A DNA stretch of 64,000 nt from Elizabethkingia meningoseptica_A (GCF_045762675.1 NZ_JBJDLK010000007.1:1-64000); one strand, 5' to 3'; numbered from the stretch's first letter, positions 16,106 to 25,183 are shown. Program-made: numbers and translations. Notes: generated by a model from the sequence alone, not told the origin.

Positions 16106-19100
16106 TTACTCCTCCAATCTTACATCTAGTCCTAGACCTTGTAACTCGTGAAGTAATACGTTGAAAGATTCAGGAATACCTGGTTCAGGCATTGCTTCTC
16201 CTTTCGCAATAGCTTCATAAGTTTTTGCTCTACCGATTACGTCATCAGACTTCACAGTTAAGATCTCTCTAAGGATGTTGGATGCACCAAATGCTTCTAG
16301 TGCCCAAACCTCCATCTCTCCGAAACGCTGACCACCGAACTGAGCTTTACCTCCTAACGGCTGCTGCGTAATCAATGAGTATGGTCCGATAGAACGTGCG
16401 TGCATCTTATCATCAACCATGTGACCTAACTTCAGCATGTAGATTACCCCAACAGTTGCAGGCTGTGTAAATCTTTCTCCGGTACCACCATCATAAAGGT
16501 AAGTGTTACCATAAGCAGGAAGATTAGCTTTCTCTGTATATTCAGTAATCTGATCTAGCTCAGCACCATCAAAAATTGGCGTTGCAAACTTCAATCCTAA
16601 TTTTTTACCAGCCCATCCTAATACGGTCTCATAAATCTGACCGATGTTCATACGGGAAGGTACCCCAAGTGGGTTAAGAACGATGTCTACAGCTGTACCA
16701 TCTTCAAGGAACGGCATATCTTCTTCACGAACGATTCTGGAAACAATACCTTTGTTACCGTGACGTCCCGCCATTTTATCCCCTACATTAAGTTTACGTT
16801 TCTTAGCAATGTAAACTTTAGCTAACTTCATAATACCGGCTGGTAGTTCATCCCCGATAGAAATTGCGAATTTCTCACGGTTTTTAACCCCCTGAAGATC
16901 GTTGTATTTGATTTTGTAATTGTGAATTAATTGTTTGATCAATTCATTTTTATCAGAATCAACTGTCCAGTCAGATCCACTTACGTTTACATAATCTTCA
17001 ACACTTGAAAGTAACTTTTGAGTAAATTTCACCCCTTTACCGATAAGCTCCTCATCAAGGTCGTTTTTCACACCCTGAGAAGTTTTTCCGCTTACCAATA
17101 CGTTAAGTTTTTCAAGAAGCGTGTTTCTCAGATCATCGAATTGCTCTTTGTATCTGTTTTCAACCTCTTCAAGTTTAAGTTTCTCTTCAGTTCTTTTCTT
17201 CTTGTCTTTGATATTTCTGGAGAATAACTTCTTATTGATTACAACACCTCTTAATGAAGAGTCGGCTTTCAATGAAGCATCTTTTACATCACCGGCTTTG
17301 TCACCAAAGATTGCACGTAAAAGTTTTTCTTCCGGAGTTGGGTCAGATTCACCTTTAGGTGTGATTTTTCCGATAAGGATATCACCAGGCTTCACCTCAG
17401 CACCAATACGGATCATACCGTTTTCATCAAGATCTTTAGTAGCTTCTTCAGATACATTTGGAATATCAGCTGTTAATTCTTCCATACCTAATTTGGTATC
17501 ACGAACTTCCAGTGAATATTCATCTACGTGGATAGAAGTAAACCAGTCTTCACGAACAACTTTCTCGTTGATAACAATCGCATCCTCGAAGTTGTACCCT
17601 TTCCAAGGCATGAAGGCAACTACTAAGTTTCTACCTAATGCTAATTCTCCGTTTTCAGTTGCATAACCTTCACAAAGTACCTGTCCTTTTTCTACAGTGT
17701 CACCTACTCTTACGATAGGCTTCAAAGTAATGGTTGTACTCTGGTTGGTTTTTCTGAATTTAGTTAATTTATACGTTTTAGTTGCTGATTCGAAGTTTAC
17801 TAAATCTTCATCCTCGCTTCTTTCGTATTTGATTGTAATTTTATCAGCATCCACATACTCAACAACCCCAGTTCCTTCTGCATTGATCAAAATTCTGGAG
17901 TCAGTAGCTACTTGTTTTTCCAAACCTGTACCTACAATCGGAGCTTGTGGTCTTAATAAAGGAACGGCCTGACGCATCATGTTAGATCCCATCAACGCAC
18001 GGTTCGCATCATCATGCTCCAGGAACGGAATTAATGATGCAGAAATACCGGAAATCTGGTTTGGTGCAACGTCGATAAGGTCTACCTGTCCTGGTTCAAC
18101 TACTGGGTAGTCACCGTCAAGACGGGCAATGATTCTGTCTGTTTCAAAGTCCCCGTTGTCGCTTAGTTCAACGTTTGCCTGAGCAATTACTTTAGCTTCT
18201 TCATCTTCAGCATTTAAATAGATTGGCGCAGCGTTTAAGTCTACTTTACCATTTTCTACTTTTCTATACGGAGTTTCGATGAAACCAAGGTTGTTGATCT
18301 TAGCATAGATACCTAAAGAGGAGATCAAACCAATGTTTGGTCCTTCCGGAGTTTCGATCGGACAAATTCTACCGTAGTGTGTATGGTGAACATCTCGAAC
18401 CTCGAAACCTGCTCTTTCTCTTGATAAACCACCAGGCCCTAGTGCAGATAATCTTCTCTTGTGAGTGATCTCTGATAACGGGTTGGTTTGGTCCATGAAC
18501 TGAGACAGCTGGTTGGTACCAAAGAATGAATTGATTACAGATGTTAATGTTTTAGCATTAACAAGATCGATAGGGGTGAAGATTTCGTTATCTCTAACGT
18601 TCATTCTTTCCTTAATTGTTCTTGCAATTCTGGAAAGACCTACACCAAACTGTCCCGCTAACTGCTCTCCAACAGTTTTAATTCTTCTGTTAGAAAGGTG
18701 GTCGATATCATCAACCTCAGCTTTAGAGTTTACTAATTCGATCAGGTGTCTAACAATAGCGATGATATCTTCTTTTGTTAAAACTTCTGTATCAATAGGA
18801 ATATTTAAACCTAATTTTTTGTTCAGACGGTAACGTCCAACTTCTCCAAGAGAATAACGCTGCTCAGAGAAGAATAATTTTTCAATAATTCCTCTTGCCG
18901 TTTCTTCATCTGGCGGATCTGCGTTACGTAACTGTCTGTAGATATATTCTACCGCTTCTTTTTCAGAGTTGGTAGGGTCTTTTTGTAATGTATTCTGGAT
19001 AATAGAGAATTCGTTTCCGTTTTCTTTGTGGATAAGAATTGTTTTTACACCAGATTCAAGAATAAGATCTAAGTGTTCTTTTTCAAGAACAGTTTCTCTG

Positions 19101-19930
19101 TCTAGGATGATCTCGTTTCTTTCGATAGAAACTACTTCACCTGTATCTTCATCTACGAAGTCTTCGAACCATGTGTTCAATACTCTCGCAGCCAAAGTTC
19201 TTCCTTCTACTTTCTTAAGCGCAGCTTTAGAAACTTTCACTTCTTCAGCAAGGTCGAAAATCTGAAGGATATCCTTATCAGATTCATAACCGATAGCTCT
19301 TAATAATGTAGTTAAAGGTAATTTTTTCTTACGGTCAATATAAGCGTACATCACGCTGTTGATATCGGTTGTAAATTCCATCCATGATCCTTTGAAAGGA
19401 ATAATTCTGGAATAATACAATTTGGTACCATTAGCATGGTAAGTTTGTCCAAAGAATACCCCCGGAGAACGGTGTAGCTGTGTTACGATAACACGCTCAG
19501 CTCCGTTGATAATAAATGAACCACTAGGAGTCATGTAGGGTACGGGACCTAAATATACATCCTGTACAACAGTTTGGAAATCTTCATGTTCCGGGTCTGT
19601 ACAGTACAATTTAAGTCTTGCTTTTAGAGGTACGCTGTACGTTAAACCTCTTTCAACGCACTCGTCGATAGAATAACGCGGTGCATCTACTAAATAATCC
19701 AAAAATTCTAGTACAAACTGATTTCTTGAATCAGTAATCGGGAAGTTTTCCTGGAAGGTTTTGTAAAGAGTTTCATCCAGTCTGTCTTCCGGCAGAGTGT
19801 CTAGCTGGAAAAACTCCTTGAAGGACTGGATCTGAATGTCCAGAAAATCCGGAGTGATCACTTTTCCTTTCGAAGAGGAGAAGTTAATTCTTTGATTTTC
19901 CTGAGTTTTTGGCGTCTGTGTCTTGCTCAT
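16106..19930 (-). CDS. rpoB: RNA polymerase subunit beta
   Basis: 1274 residues, full length. The rifampicin-binding cluster I is visible from SQFMDQTNPLSEITHKRRLS to LGPGGLSRERAG (about 474-505). GRICPIETPEGPNIGLI follows, and the C-terminal QPLGGKAQFGGQRFGEMEVWALEA clamp segment is present. None of the cluster I residues visible stands out as a classical resistance substitution, but alignment is needed. The usual upstream partners rplK-rplA-rplJ-rplL are absent: the gene begins after an intergenic leader and faces away from a beta-galactosidase gene. Confidence 0.99.
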   Translation of the reverse strand: MSKTQTPKTQENQRINFSSSKGKVITPDFLDIQIQSFKEFFQLDTLPEDRLDETLYKTFQENFPITDSRNQFVLEFLDYLVDAPRYSIDECVERGLTYSVPLKARLKLYCTDPEHEDFQTVVQDVYLGPVPYMTPSGSFIINGAERVIVTQLHRSPGVFFGQTYHANGTKLYYSRIIPFKGSWMEFTTDINSVMYAYIDRKKKLPLTTLLRAIGYESDKDILQIFDLAEEVKVSKAALKKVEGRTLAARVLNTWFEDFVDEDTGEVVSIERNEIILDRETVLEKEHLDLILESGVKTILIHKENGNEFSIIQNTLQKDPTNSEKEAVEYIYRQLRNADPPDEETARGIIEKLFFSEQRYSLGEVGRYRLNKKLGLNIPIDTEVLTKEDIIAIVRHLIELVNSKAEVDDIDHLSNRRIKTVGEQLAGQFGVGLSRIARTIKERMNVRDNEIFTPIDLVNAKTLTSVINSFFGTNQLSQFMDQTNPLSEITHKRRLSALGPGGLSRERAGFEVRDVHHTHYGRICPIETPEGPNIGLISSLGIYAKINNLGFIETPYRKVENGKVDLNAAPIYLNAEDEEAKVIAQANVELSDNGDFETDRIIARLDGDYPVVEPGQVDLIDVAPNQISGISASLIPFLEHDDANRALMGSNMMRQAVPLLRPQAPIVGTGLEKQVATDSRILINAEGTGVVEYVDADKITIKYERSEDEDLVNFESATKTYKLTKFRKTNQSTTITLKPIVRVGDTVEKGQVLCEGYATENGELALGRNLVVAFMPWKGYNFEDAIVINEKVVREDWFTSIHVDEYSLEVRDTKLGMEELTADIPNVSEEATKDLDENGMIRIGAEVKPGDILIGKITPKGESDPTPEEKLLRAIFGDKAGDVKDASLKADSSLRGVVINKKLFSRNIKDKKKRTEEKLKLEEVENRYKEQFDDLRNTLLEKLNVLVSGKTSQGVKNDLDEELIGKGVKFTQKLLSSVEDYVNVSGSDWTVDSDKNELIKQLIHNYKIKYNDLQGVKNREKFAISIGDELPAGIMKLAKVYIAKKRKLNVGDKMAGRHGNKGIVSRIVREEDMPFLEDGTAVDIVLNPLGVPSRMNIGQIYETVLGWAGKKLGLKFATPIFDGAELDQITEYTEKANLPAYGNTYLYDGGTGERFTQPATVGVIYMLKLGHMVDDKMHARSIGPYSLITQQPLGGKAQFGGQRFGEMEVWALEAFGASNILREILTVKSDDVIGRAKTYEAIAKGEAMPEPGIPESFNVLLHELQGLGLDVRLEE

Positions 19931-20008
19931 AAAACGTTTTAGAAAAGGGTTAAAAAATATTTTGATTTGTAAAAAATATCAGAAGGCTGAAAGACCCCGG
20001 AATAAAAA

Positions 20009-20146
20009 TTAAAGAACCAAGAATTGTTGAGTATGAAACTCGAATGTTTGGGCATTGTTTAGAATCTTTGTTCTTTTCTCTTTAAGTCTTTTGTCCTCAG
20101 GACTTCTAACTGCAACGCTGGTATATCTTTTCACAGCGTAGTGCAA
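20009..20146 (-). CDS. Possible leader ORF upstream of rpoB
   Basis: A frame open from a TTG at 20146 to TAA at 20009-20011 encodes about 45 residues. It is Lys/Arg-rich (VKRYTSVAVRSPEDKRLKEK) and fills the middle of the rpoB leader. There is no ATG start; a GTG lies four codons on. The frame is open further upstream to a TGA near 20206. No family is recognised. It could be chance, a leader peptide or a decayed gene. Confidence 0.2.
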   Translation of the reverse strand: MHYAVKRYTSVAVRSPEDKRLKEKRTKILNNAQTFEFHTQQFLVL

Positions 20147-20273
20147 AATATCTTTTAGTTTTTGTTTTGAGAATACCGTATAGTATATAAACGCAGAAAT
20201 CCCTCACGCTATAGCGCAAGAGTTATCCGAAGAATCTGATCTATAAAAAATATAATAAGCCCAAAACGAATTG

Positions 20274-20281
20274 CAAATATA
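20274..20281 (-). promoter_or_regulatory. -7 element for rpoBC
   Basis: The minus strand reads TATATTTG, an exact TAnnTTTG. No TTG sits 17 nt upstream. It is the only clear promoter-like element between the divergent rpoB and beta-galactosidase genes for the minus strand. Confidence 0.5.
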
Positions 20282-20320
20282 CAATTTTTTTAATAAATAG
20301 AAAAAAATATGCGATGTATT

Positions 20321-20355
20321 TTTAGCTTTTCTAGCTAAAGATTAATACTTTAGCT
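20321..20355. repeat. Three AGCTAAA/TTTAGCT sites before the beta-galactosidase gene
   Basis: TTTAGCT at 20321-20327 and AGCTAAA at 20333-20339 form an inverted repeat; TTTAGCT recurs at 20349-20355, 16 nt before the ATG. The spacing suits an operator, or a hairpin in the 5' end of the message. No regulator is assigned. Confidence 0.4.
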
Positions 20356-20370
20356 GTTCAATAACCATGT

Positions 20371-23300
20371 ATGAGAAACTATCCTTTTTTTAGAGGACTC
20401 CTTTCGGGAGTTCTTGTATTAACTGCGGCCATAATTCAGGCTCAGGAACTGCCTTACTGGAAGAATGCGAGTGTAGTAAAGGTTCATAAAGAGTATCCAC
20501 GGACACTTTTTATGACTTTTGACTCTAAAAATGAAGCGCTTTCTACCACTTTTGAAAAAAGTAAATACTATAAACCGCTGAATGGTACCTGGAAATTTTA
20601 TTTTGTAGATGCTTATAAAAAGCTTCCGGATAATGTAACAGACTCTGCAACCAGTACAGCAAACTGGCAAAATATAAAAGTTCCCGGAAACTGGGAAGTA
20701 CAGGGATTTGGAACACCTATTTATGTAAATCATCCTTATGAGTTTGTTGAAAGAGATCCGAAAACAAGACTTCCGAAAGAGGCACCACCGCATATGCCGG
20801 AAGAAAACCCTGTAGGGGTTTATCGCAGAGATATTGATATTCCGGCGGAATGGCTTAAAGACAGAACGATTTTTCTGAATATCGGTGGAGCAAAATCCGG
20901 AACCTATGTATACGTCAATGGCAAAGAGGTAGGGTATAGTGAAGACTCTAAAAATCCGGCTGAATTCAGAATTAATGAATATGTAAAACCGGGAATCAAT
21001 AAACTGGCGATTAAAATATTTCGCTGGAGTACCGGTTCATATCTGGAAGCGCAGGATTTCTGGAGAATGAGCGGCATAGAAAGAGATGTTTATTTATGGT
21101 CCCAGCCAAATGTATCCCTACGTGATTTTAAAGTTAAATCAACTCTTGATGATACTTATAAAAATGGGGTTTTTCAACTGGAAATGTCTGTAGCAAATTA
21201 TGGAAAAGGAGACCTGGAGGAAAAAGCCAATTATACTCCTGTAAAATATGCTGCACCAAGTCTTACCTATGAATTAATAGATCCGGCAGGTAAAACAGTT
21301 GCTTCAGCCAATGGTATAATAAGTGTAAAAGGGAGGGGAGATAATGATTATAAGTTTCCGGAGATTAAGATACCGAATGTTTTAACCTGGACTTCTGAAT
21401 CACCGAATTTGTATAAACTGATTATGACGGTTCAGAATCAGGGAACTTCTCAGACAGAGGTTGTTCCTTTTACTGTAGGTTTCAGAAAATTTGAAATAAA
21501 AGAAGTAGAAAGTAACGGAAGAAAAGACCGTCTGTTTCTGGTGAATGGACAACCTGTAAAATTTAAAGGAGTAAATATTCACGAACATAATCCGGCTACC
21601 GGGCATTTTGTTACTGAAGATCTTATGTTAAAAGATTTTACATTAATGAAGCAAAATAACCTTAATTCGGTAAGGCTGGCGCATTATCCGCAATCGAGAA
21701 GGTTTTATGAATTATGTGATGAACTGGGACTTTATGTATATGATGAAGCGAATATTGAAAGCCATGGGATGTATTACGGAAAAGAATCTCTGGCGAAACA
21801 TCCGGAATGGCAGAATGCACATCTGGACAGAACAATTAATATGTTTGAAAGGAACAAAAACCATGCTTCTGTAAGCTTCTGGTCTTTGGGAAATGAGGCT
21901 GGTAACGGTGTTAATTTCGATGTTACCTACAAATGGCTGAAGGACAGGGAAAAAGATTTTATGAATCGTCCTGTGAATTATGAGCGTGCAATATGGGGGT
22001 ATAATTCAGATATGTATGTGCCGCAGTATCCAAGTGCTGCATGGTTGGAGAAAACAGGTAAAGAAGGATCAGACCGTCCTGTAATTCCTTCTGAATATTC
22101 TCATGCTATGGGGAATTCCAGTGGAAATCTGGATCTTCAATGGGAGGCTATTTACAAATACCCTAATCTGCAGGGAGGTTATATATGGGACTGGGTAGAT
22201 CAGGGGATTGCGCAGCAGGATAAAAACGGAAAGATGTTCTGGGCTTATGGCGGTGATTTTGGAAAAGATATGGCAAGTGACGGAAATTTCCTGATTAATG
22301 GTATTGTTAATCCGGACAGAACACCCCATCCTGCCATGCAGGAAGTAAAATATGTTCACCAGAATTTTGGTTTTGAAGCAAAGGATCTTTCCAAAGGATT
22401 GTTCAGTGTGAAGAACCGTTTTTATTTTACAGACGCCAAAGATTATACGCTGAAATACAGCATTATTGAAAATGGTAAAGTAATTTCTGAGAAGCGAATT
22501 GCAATGAATATGAACCCTCAACAGAGCATGGATATTGAGGTTCCAGTAAATGGACTGAAATCCGGAAAGGAATATTTTGTAAACTTTGATGTGTATTCTA
22601 ATGTGTCAACAAGTGTTGTACCTGCTAAGTTTAACGTTGCGCACGGGCAATTCAGACTTCCTTTTGATGTTGTAAAACAAGCTTATAAACCAGCAGAAAT
22701 ATCCCGGGATATTAAGCTAGACATGAATGGAGCGTTAACTACCGTGCAGATTGGAAAAACAACATTTGTCTTTGATAAAGCAAAAGGTATAGCGACTTCT
22801 TACAAAGTAGGCGGCAAAGAATATTTTCAGAATGGGTTCGGGATTCAGCCTAACTTCTGGAGAGGACCTAATGATAATGATTATGGAAGCGCAATGCCTA
22901 AAAGGCTGCAGATCTGGAAGCAATCCAGCAAAGATTTTAAGGTGACAGAAGTAAATGCTGTAAAGGAAAGTAATCATGCCTTATTAAGAGTTACTTATCT
23001 GTTGCCTGCGGGCAACTTGTATATTGTTCAGTATAAAATTTATCCTGATGGTATTGTGAAAGTAAATGCTGAATTTACCTCAACAACATTGGAAGCTAAA
23101 AATGCAGAAACATCGGAGGCTACTCAGATGGCAACCTTTTCGCCGGAAATGAAAAAAGCCCGTGAGTATTCTTCAAAGCTGGAGGTTCCGAGAATTGGTG
23201 TTCGCTTCAGAATTCCACAATCATTGGATAATGTACAATATTATGGGAATGGTCCCGTAGAAAACTATATTGACCGTCAATCCGGAGCGAGAATAGGGGT

Positions 23301-23784
23301 TTACAGTACTACTGCTGAAGAAATGTATTTTCCATATGTACGTCCGCAGGAAAACGGGCATCGCACTTTTAACAGGTGGTTCTCTCTTACCGATGGTAAA
23401 GGTGCAGGATTGTTAGTGGTGTCGGATGATACGGTAGGTTTCAATGCATTGAGAAATTCTGTTGAAGATTTTGATTCGGAGGAGGCAAAGGACAGACCTT
23501 ATCAGTTTAATAATTTCAGTTCAGAAGAAAGGGCTGCTAATTCCAATGAAAAGGCTAAAGATGTGAGACCCCGCCAAACCCATATCAATGATATTTCACC
23601 AAGAAATTTTGTAGAAGTCAATGTTGATATGAAGCAAATGGGGGTTGCTGGTTATAACAGCTGGGGCGCAAAACCACTTCCTGAATACAGCATTCCGTCA
23701 GACAAAAACTATAAATGGGGCTTTACACTGGTTCCTGTGAATAATGCAAAAGATATTGCTGAAAAATCCAATCTGAAGTATTGA
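20371..23784 (+). CDS. Exported GH2 beta-galactosidase (LacZ type)
   Basis: 1137 residues with a signal peptide (VLTAAIIQAQE), so the enzyme is periplasmic or surface-associated, unlike cytoplasmic LacZ. The five-domain GH2 plan is visible: sugar-binding domain from about 60 (KVPGNWEVQGFGTPIYVNH), Ig-like domain, TIM barrel with the acid/base Glu in FWSLGNEAGNG, nucleophile Glu in IPSEYSHAMGNSSG, then the C-terminal beta-sandwich (small chain; FWRGPNDNDYG). It should release terminal beta-galactose from oligosaccharides or glycans. No PUL genes (SusC/D) flank it. A strong terminator follows. Confidence 0.95.
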   Translation: MRNYPFFRGLLSGVLVLTAAIIQAQELPYWKNASVVKVHKEYPRTLFMTFDSKNEALSTTFEKSKYYKPLNGTWKFYFVDAYKKLPDNVTDSATSTANWQNIKVPGNWEVQGFGTPIYVNHPYEFVERDPKTRLPKEAPPHMPEENPVGVYRRDIDIPAEWLKDRTIFLNIGGAKSGTYVYVNGKEVGYSEDSKNPAEFRINEYVKPGINKLAIKIFRWSTGSYLEAQDFWRMSGIERDVYLWSQPNVSLRDFKVKSTLDDTYKNGVFQLEMSVANYGKGDLEEKANYTPVKYAAPSLTYELIDPAGKTVASANGIISVKGRGDNDYKFPEIKIPNVLTWTSESPNLYKLIMTVQNQGTSQTEVVPFTVGFRKFEIKEVESNGRKDRLFLVNGQPVKFKGVNIHEHNPATGHFVTEDLMLKDFTLMKQNNLNSVRLAHYPQSRRFYELCDELGLYVYDEANIESHGMYYGKESLAKHPEWQNAHLDRTINMFERNKNHASVSFWSLGNEAGNGVNFDVTYKWLKDREKDFMNRPVNYERAIWGYNSDMYVPQYPSAAWLEKTGKEGSDRPVIPSEYSHAMGNSSGNLDLQWEAIYKYPNLQGGYIWDWVDQGIAQQDKNGKMFWAYGGDFGKDMASDGNFLINGIVNPDRTPHPAMQEVKYVHQNFGFEAKDLSKGLFSVKNRFYFTDAKDYTLKYSIIENGKVISEKRIAMNMNPQQSMDIEVPVNGLKSGKEYFVNFDVYSNVSTSVVPAKFNVAHGQFRLPFDVVKQAYKPAEISRDIKLDMNGALTTVQIGKTTFVFDKAKGIATSYKVGGKEYFQNGFGIQPNFWRGPNDNDYGSAMPKRLQIWKQSSKDFKVTEVNAVKESNHALLRVTYLLPAGNLYIVQYKIYPDGIVKVNAEFTSTTLEAKNAETSEATQMATFSPEMKKAREYSSKLEVPRIGVRFRIPQSLDNVQYYGNGPVENYIDRQSGARIGVYSTTAEEMYFPYVRPQENGHRTFNRWFSLTDGKGAGLLVVSDDTVGFNALRNSVEDFDSEEAKDRPYQFNNFSSEERAANSNEKAKDVRPRQTHINDISPRNFVEVNVDMKQMGVAGYNSWGAKPLPEYSIPSDKNYKWGFTLVPVNNAKDIAEKSNLKY

Positions 23785-23799
23785 GAATATAGATTACAG

Positions 23800-23831
23800 G
23801 CCCGTATCCGATTCCGGATACGGGCTTTTTT
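23800..23831. terminator. Terminator between beta-galactosidase and XRE genes
   Basis: A perfect 11-bp stem, GCCCGTATCCG / CGGATACGGGC, with a 4-nt loop and a run of T at 23826-23831. It serves the plus-strand gene. Confidence 0.9.
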
Positions 23832-23850
23832 ATGTTCTTACTCAGAATTA

Positions 23851-24186
23851 TTAACCCTTAAGTATGCCGGAAAGTAATTCATTTTGTTGCCTGATTAACT
23901 GAATAATTTCATTTTGATTTTTTGTGATAGAGTATGCCAGTTTTTCTGTAAGTTTTACTCTTTTTCCAATGATCTCAAAAATATGAATCGGATCTTCATT
24001 AATAAGCTCTTCGATATATATGTCATAAAATCGGGATATCTTCAGTATATTATTTAATGAGGGAATAGCTGTTCCTGCTTCCCACTTGTTATATGCTGTC
24101 TGAGATACCTGTAGTGTATCCGCAATTTCTGCCTGACTAATTTTTCTAAGATTTCTTAATTTTCGCAATTTGGTGTTTAGGTTCAT
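23851..24186 (-). CDS. XRE family transcriptional regulator
   Basis: 111 residues. The N-terminal Cro/cI helix-turn-helix is clear (about 6-58; LRKISQAEIADTLQVSQTAYNKWEAGTAIPSLNNILKIS in order). The C-terminal half is helical (EKLAYSITKNQNEIIQLIRQQNELLSGIL) and probably dimerises by coiled coil. It is transcribed away from the GG-leader peptide gene. The 220-nt gap between them holds a 10-bp inverted repeat (24254-24280) that could be its operator. Likely a local repressor; the target is inferred from position. Confidence 0.88.
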   Translation of the reverse strand: MNLNTKLRKLRNLRKISQAEIADTLQVSQTAYNKWEAGTAIPSLNNILKISRFYDIYIEELINEDPIHIFEIIGKRVKLTEKLAYSITKNQNEIIQLIRQQNELLSGILKG

Positions 24187-24253
24187 CTTATTTGTATTGT
24201 ATTTGTATAATATTAATCATTTAATCAAAATATTGTGTAAAACTTTAGTTAAT

Positions 24254-24280
24254 AAAAAATATAGCTAAAGTATATTTTTT
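24254..24280. promoter_or_regulatory. Inverted repeat between XRE and peptide genes
   Basis: A perfect inverted repeat, AAAAAATATA / TATATTTTTT, around GCTAAAG. It includes AGCTAAAG, a word also found at 20333 and 4465. The adjacent 24241-24257 has CTTTAGTTAATAAAA, resembling CTAAAGTTAATAAAA at 4466-4480. It is a candidate operator of the divergent XRE protein. Confidence 0.4.
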
Positions 24281-24406
24281 ATTTTAATTATAATTCACAA
24301 ATTTGAGATATTTAAATAATTTATTGAAATACAATACTCTGATTATAAAATACAGCGGGATCCGAAAAGCTTATAGAGTAGGAAAACCAATTAACATTTT
24401 AGTATT

Positions 24407-24595
24407 ATGAAAAATTTAAAAAGACTTTCCAGAAATGACTTAAAAGTTGTTATAGGAGGGAAAAGAAGTTGCGATGGCTGGAAATTATGCCACGCTAATG
24501 ATGATGGAAGCTACGGATGGGGAATGTGTTCTCCTGAAACAGGCGGAACATCATGTCATAACTATGCGTGTGGCGGAGGTTTCTGGTGCGGATAA
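24407..24595 (+). CDS. Cys-rich peptide with double-glycine leader (bacteriocin-like)
   Basis: 62 residues. The leader LSRNDLKVVIGG (ending at residue 18) matches Bacteroidota GG-leader peptides processed by peptidase-containing ABC transporters. The predicted mature peptide (from KRSCDGWK) is about 44 residues, rich in Gly, Trp and Cys, with six Cys that could form three disulfides. An internal GG occurs later (ETGG), but it lacks leader context. It could be a bacteriocin or a signal; no immunity gene or dedicated transporter is adjacent. An XRE gene is divergent upstream and a strong terminator follows at once. Confidence 0.8.
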   Translation: MKNLKRLSRNDLKVVIGGKRSCDGWKLCHANDDGSYGWGMCSPETGGTSCHNYACGGGFWCG

Positions 24596-24601
24596 AAAAA
24601 G

Positions 24602-24625
24602 GCCTGAATATTCAGGCTTTTTTTT
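24602..24625 (+). terminator. Terminator of the GG-leader peptide gene
   Basis: An 8-bp perfect palindromic stem, GCCTGAAT / ATTCAGGC, followed by eight T and starting 6 nt after the stop codon. Confidence 0.9.
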
Positions 24626-24658
24626 ATATTACAATCTTAAATCACAAAAAATTATAAA

Positions 24659-25135
24659 ATGAATTTCCATTACTTTTCTTTAATAATCAGGGAAAAAATA
24701 TTTCTGCTGATTTTGCTTATGGGATTTAGCTTTTGTTTTGCACAGAATACTAAAAAACAAAGTGATGTAAGTGTAAAAAATAAACTTGAGTCCAGACAAC
24801 CTCAGGATATGTCTGTTCCGCCACCTCCTGTGAACAGCTTTCCTGCTCAGTATCCTAAAGGAAACAAAGCTTTTCTTATGTTAGTTGAAAAAAATCTGAA
24901 TAAAGAAGCACTTAAAGCACAATCCAAAAAGTTAACTACAAAGATTATGATTAAGGTAGACGACGAGGGGAATGTGATTAATATTTCTACATATGGTGCT
25001 AATGATTTGTTTAACAAGGAAGTAGAAACAGCTGCTAAAAAGGCTGTGGGAACAACGAAATGGACTGCTGGTAAAAATAGTCAGGGGGAAAAAGTAATTG
25101 ATATTGTAAGGTTACCGTTTGTAGTAAGTTTATAG
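24659..25135 (+). CDS. Exported protein with TonB C-terminal-like domain
   Basis: 158 residues. The N-terminus carries a hydrophobic segment and an FCFAQ cleavage-like site, then a Pro/Ser linker (VPPPPVNSFPAQYP). The C-terminal half (about 85-158: KIMIKVDDEGNVINIS, then ETAAKKAVGTTKWTAGKNSQGEKV and a final strand) has the TonB C-terminal fold pattern (two strands, helix, strand with the W-x-x-G turn). With a cleaved signal it would be a soluble periplasmic protein and not a membrane-anchored energy transducer. No ExbBD or receptor gene is near. Function unknown. Confidence 0.7.
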   Translation: MNFHYFSLIIREKIFLLILLMGFSFCFAQNTKKQSDVSVKNKLESRQPQDMSVPPPPVNSFPAQYPKGNKAFLMLVEKNLNKEALKAQSKKLTTKIMIKVDDEGNVINISTYGANDLFNKEVETAAKKAVGTTKWTAGKNSQGEKVIDIVRLPFVVSL

Positions 25136-25183
25136 AAGATAAACCAATTACTTTATCAATAATCCGAATATACAATACATAGA

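Larger units (their letters stand above)
19931..20281 (-). promoter_or_regulatory. Long leader of rpoB
   Basis: About 340 nt lie between the predicted promoter (-7 at 20274-20281) and the rpoB start. Visible structure: a perfect palindrome CGCTATAGCG at 20207-20216, a GTCC-TGA-GGAC hairpin at 20093-20103, and a 45-codon open frame (20009-20146). In other bacteria rpoB expression is tuned by L10 binding and attenuation upstream. Here the leader may replace that control, which is inference. Confidence 0.4.

Noticed and set aside
12591..19265. Many plus-strand open frames of 60-180 codons opposite rpoB and rpoC
   Set aside because: They are antisense shadows of highly conserved genes, with Ser/Leu/Ile-rich translations and no family motifs.
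24474..24662. Second frame overlapping the GG-leader peptide gene
   Set aside because: It reads through the terminator and lacks a leader or signal; the first frame has a clear GG leader and ordered Cys.
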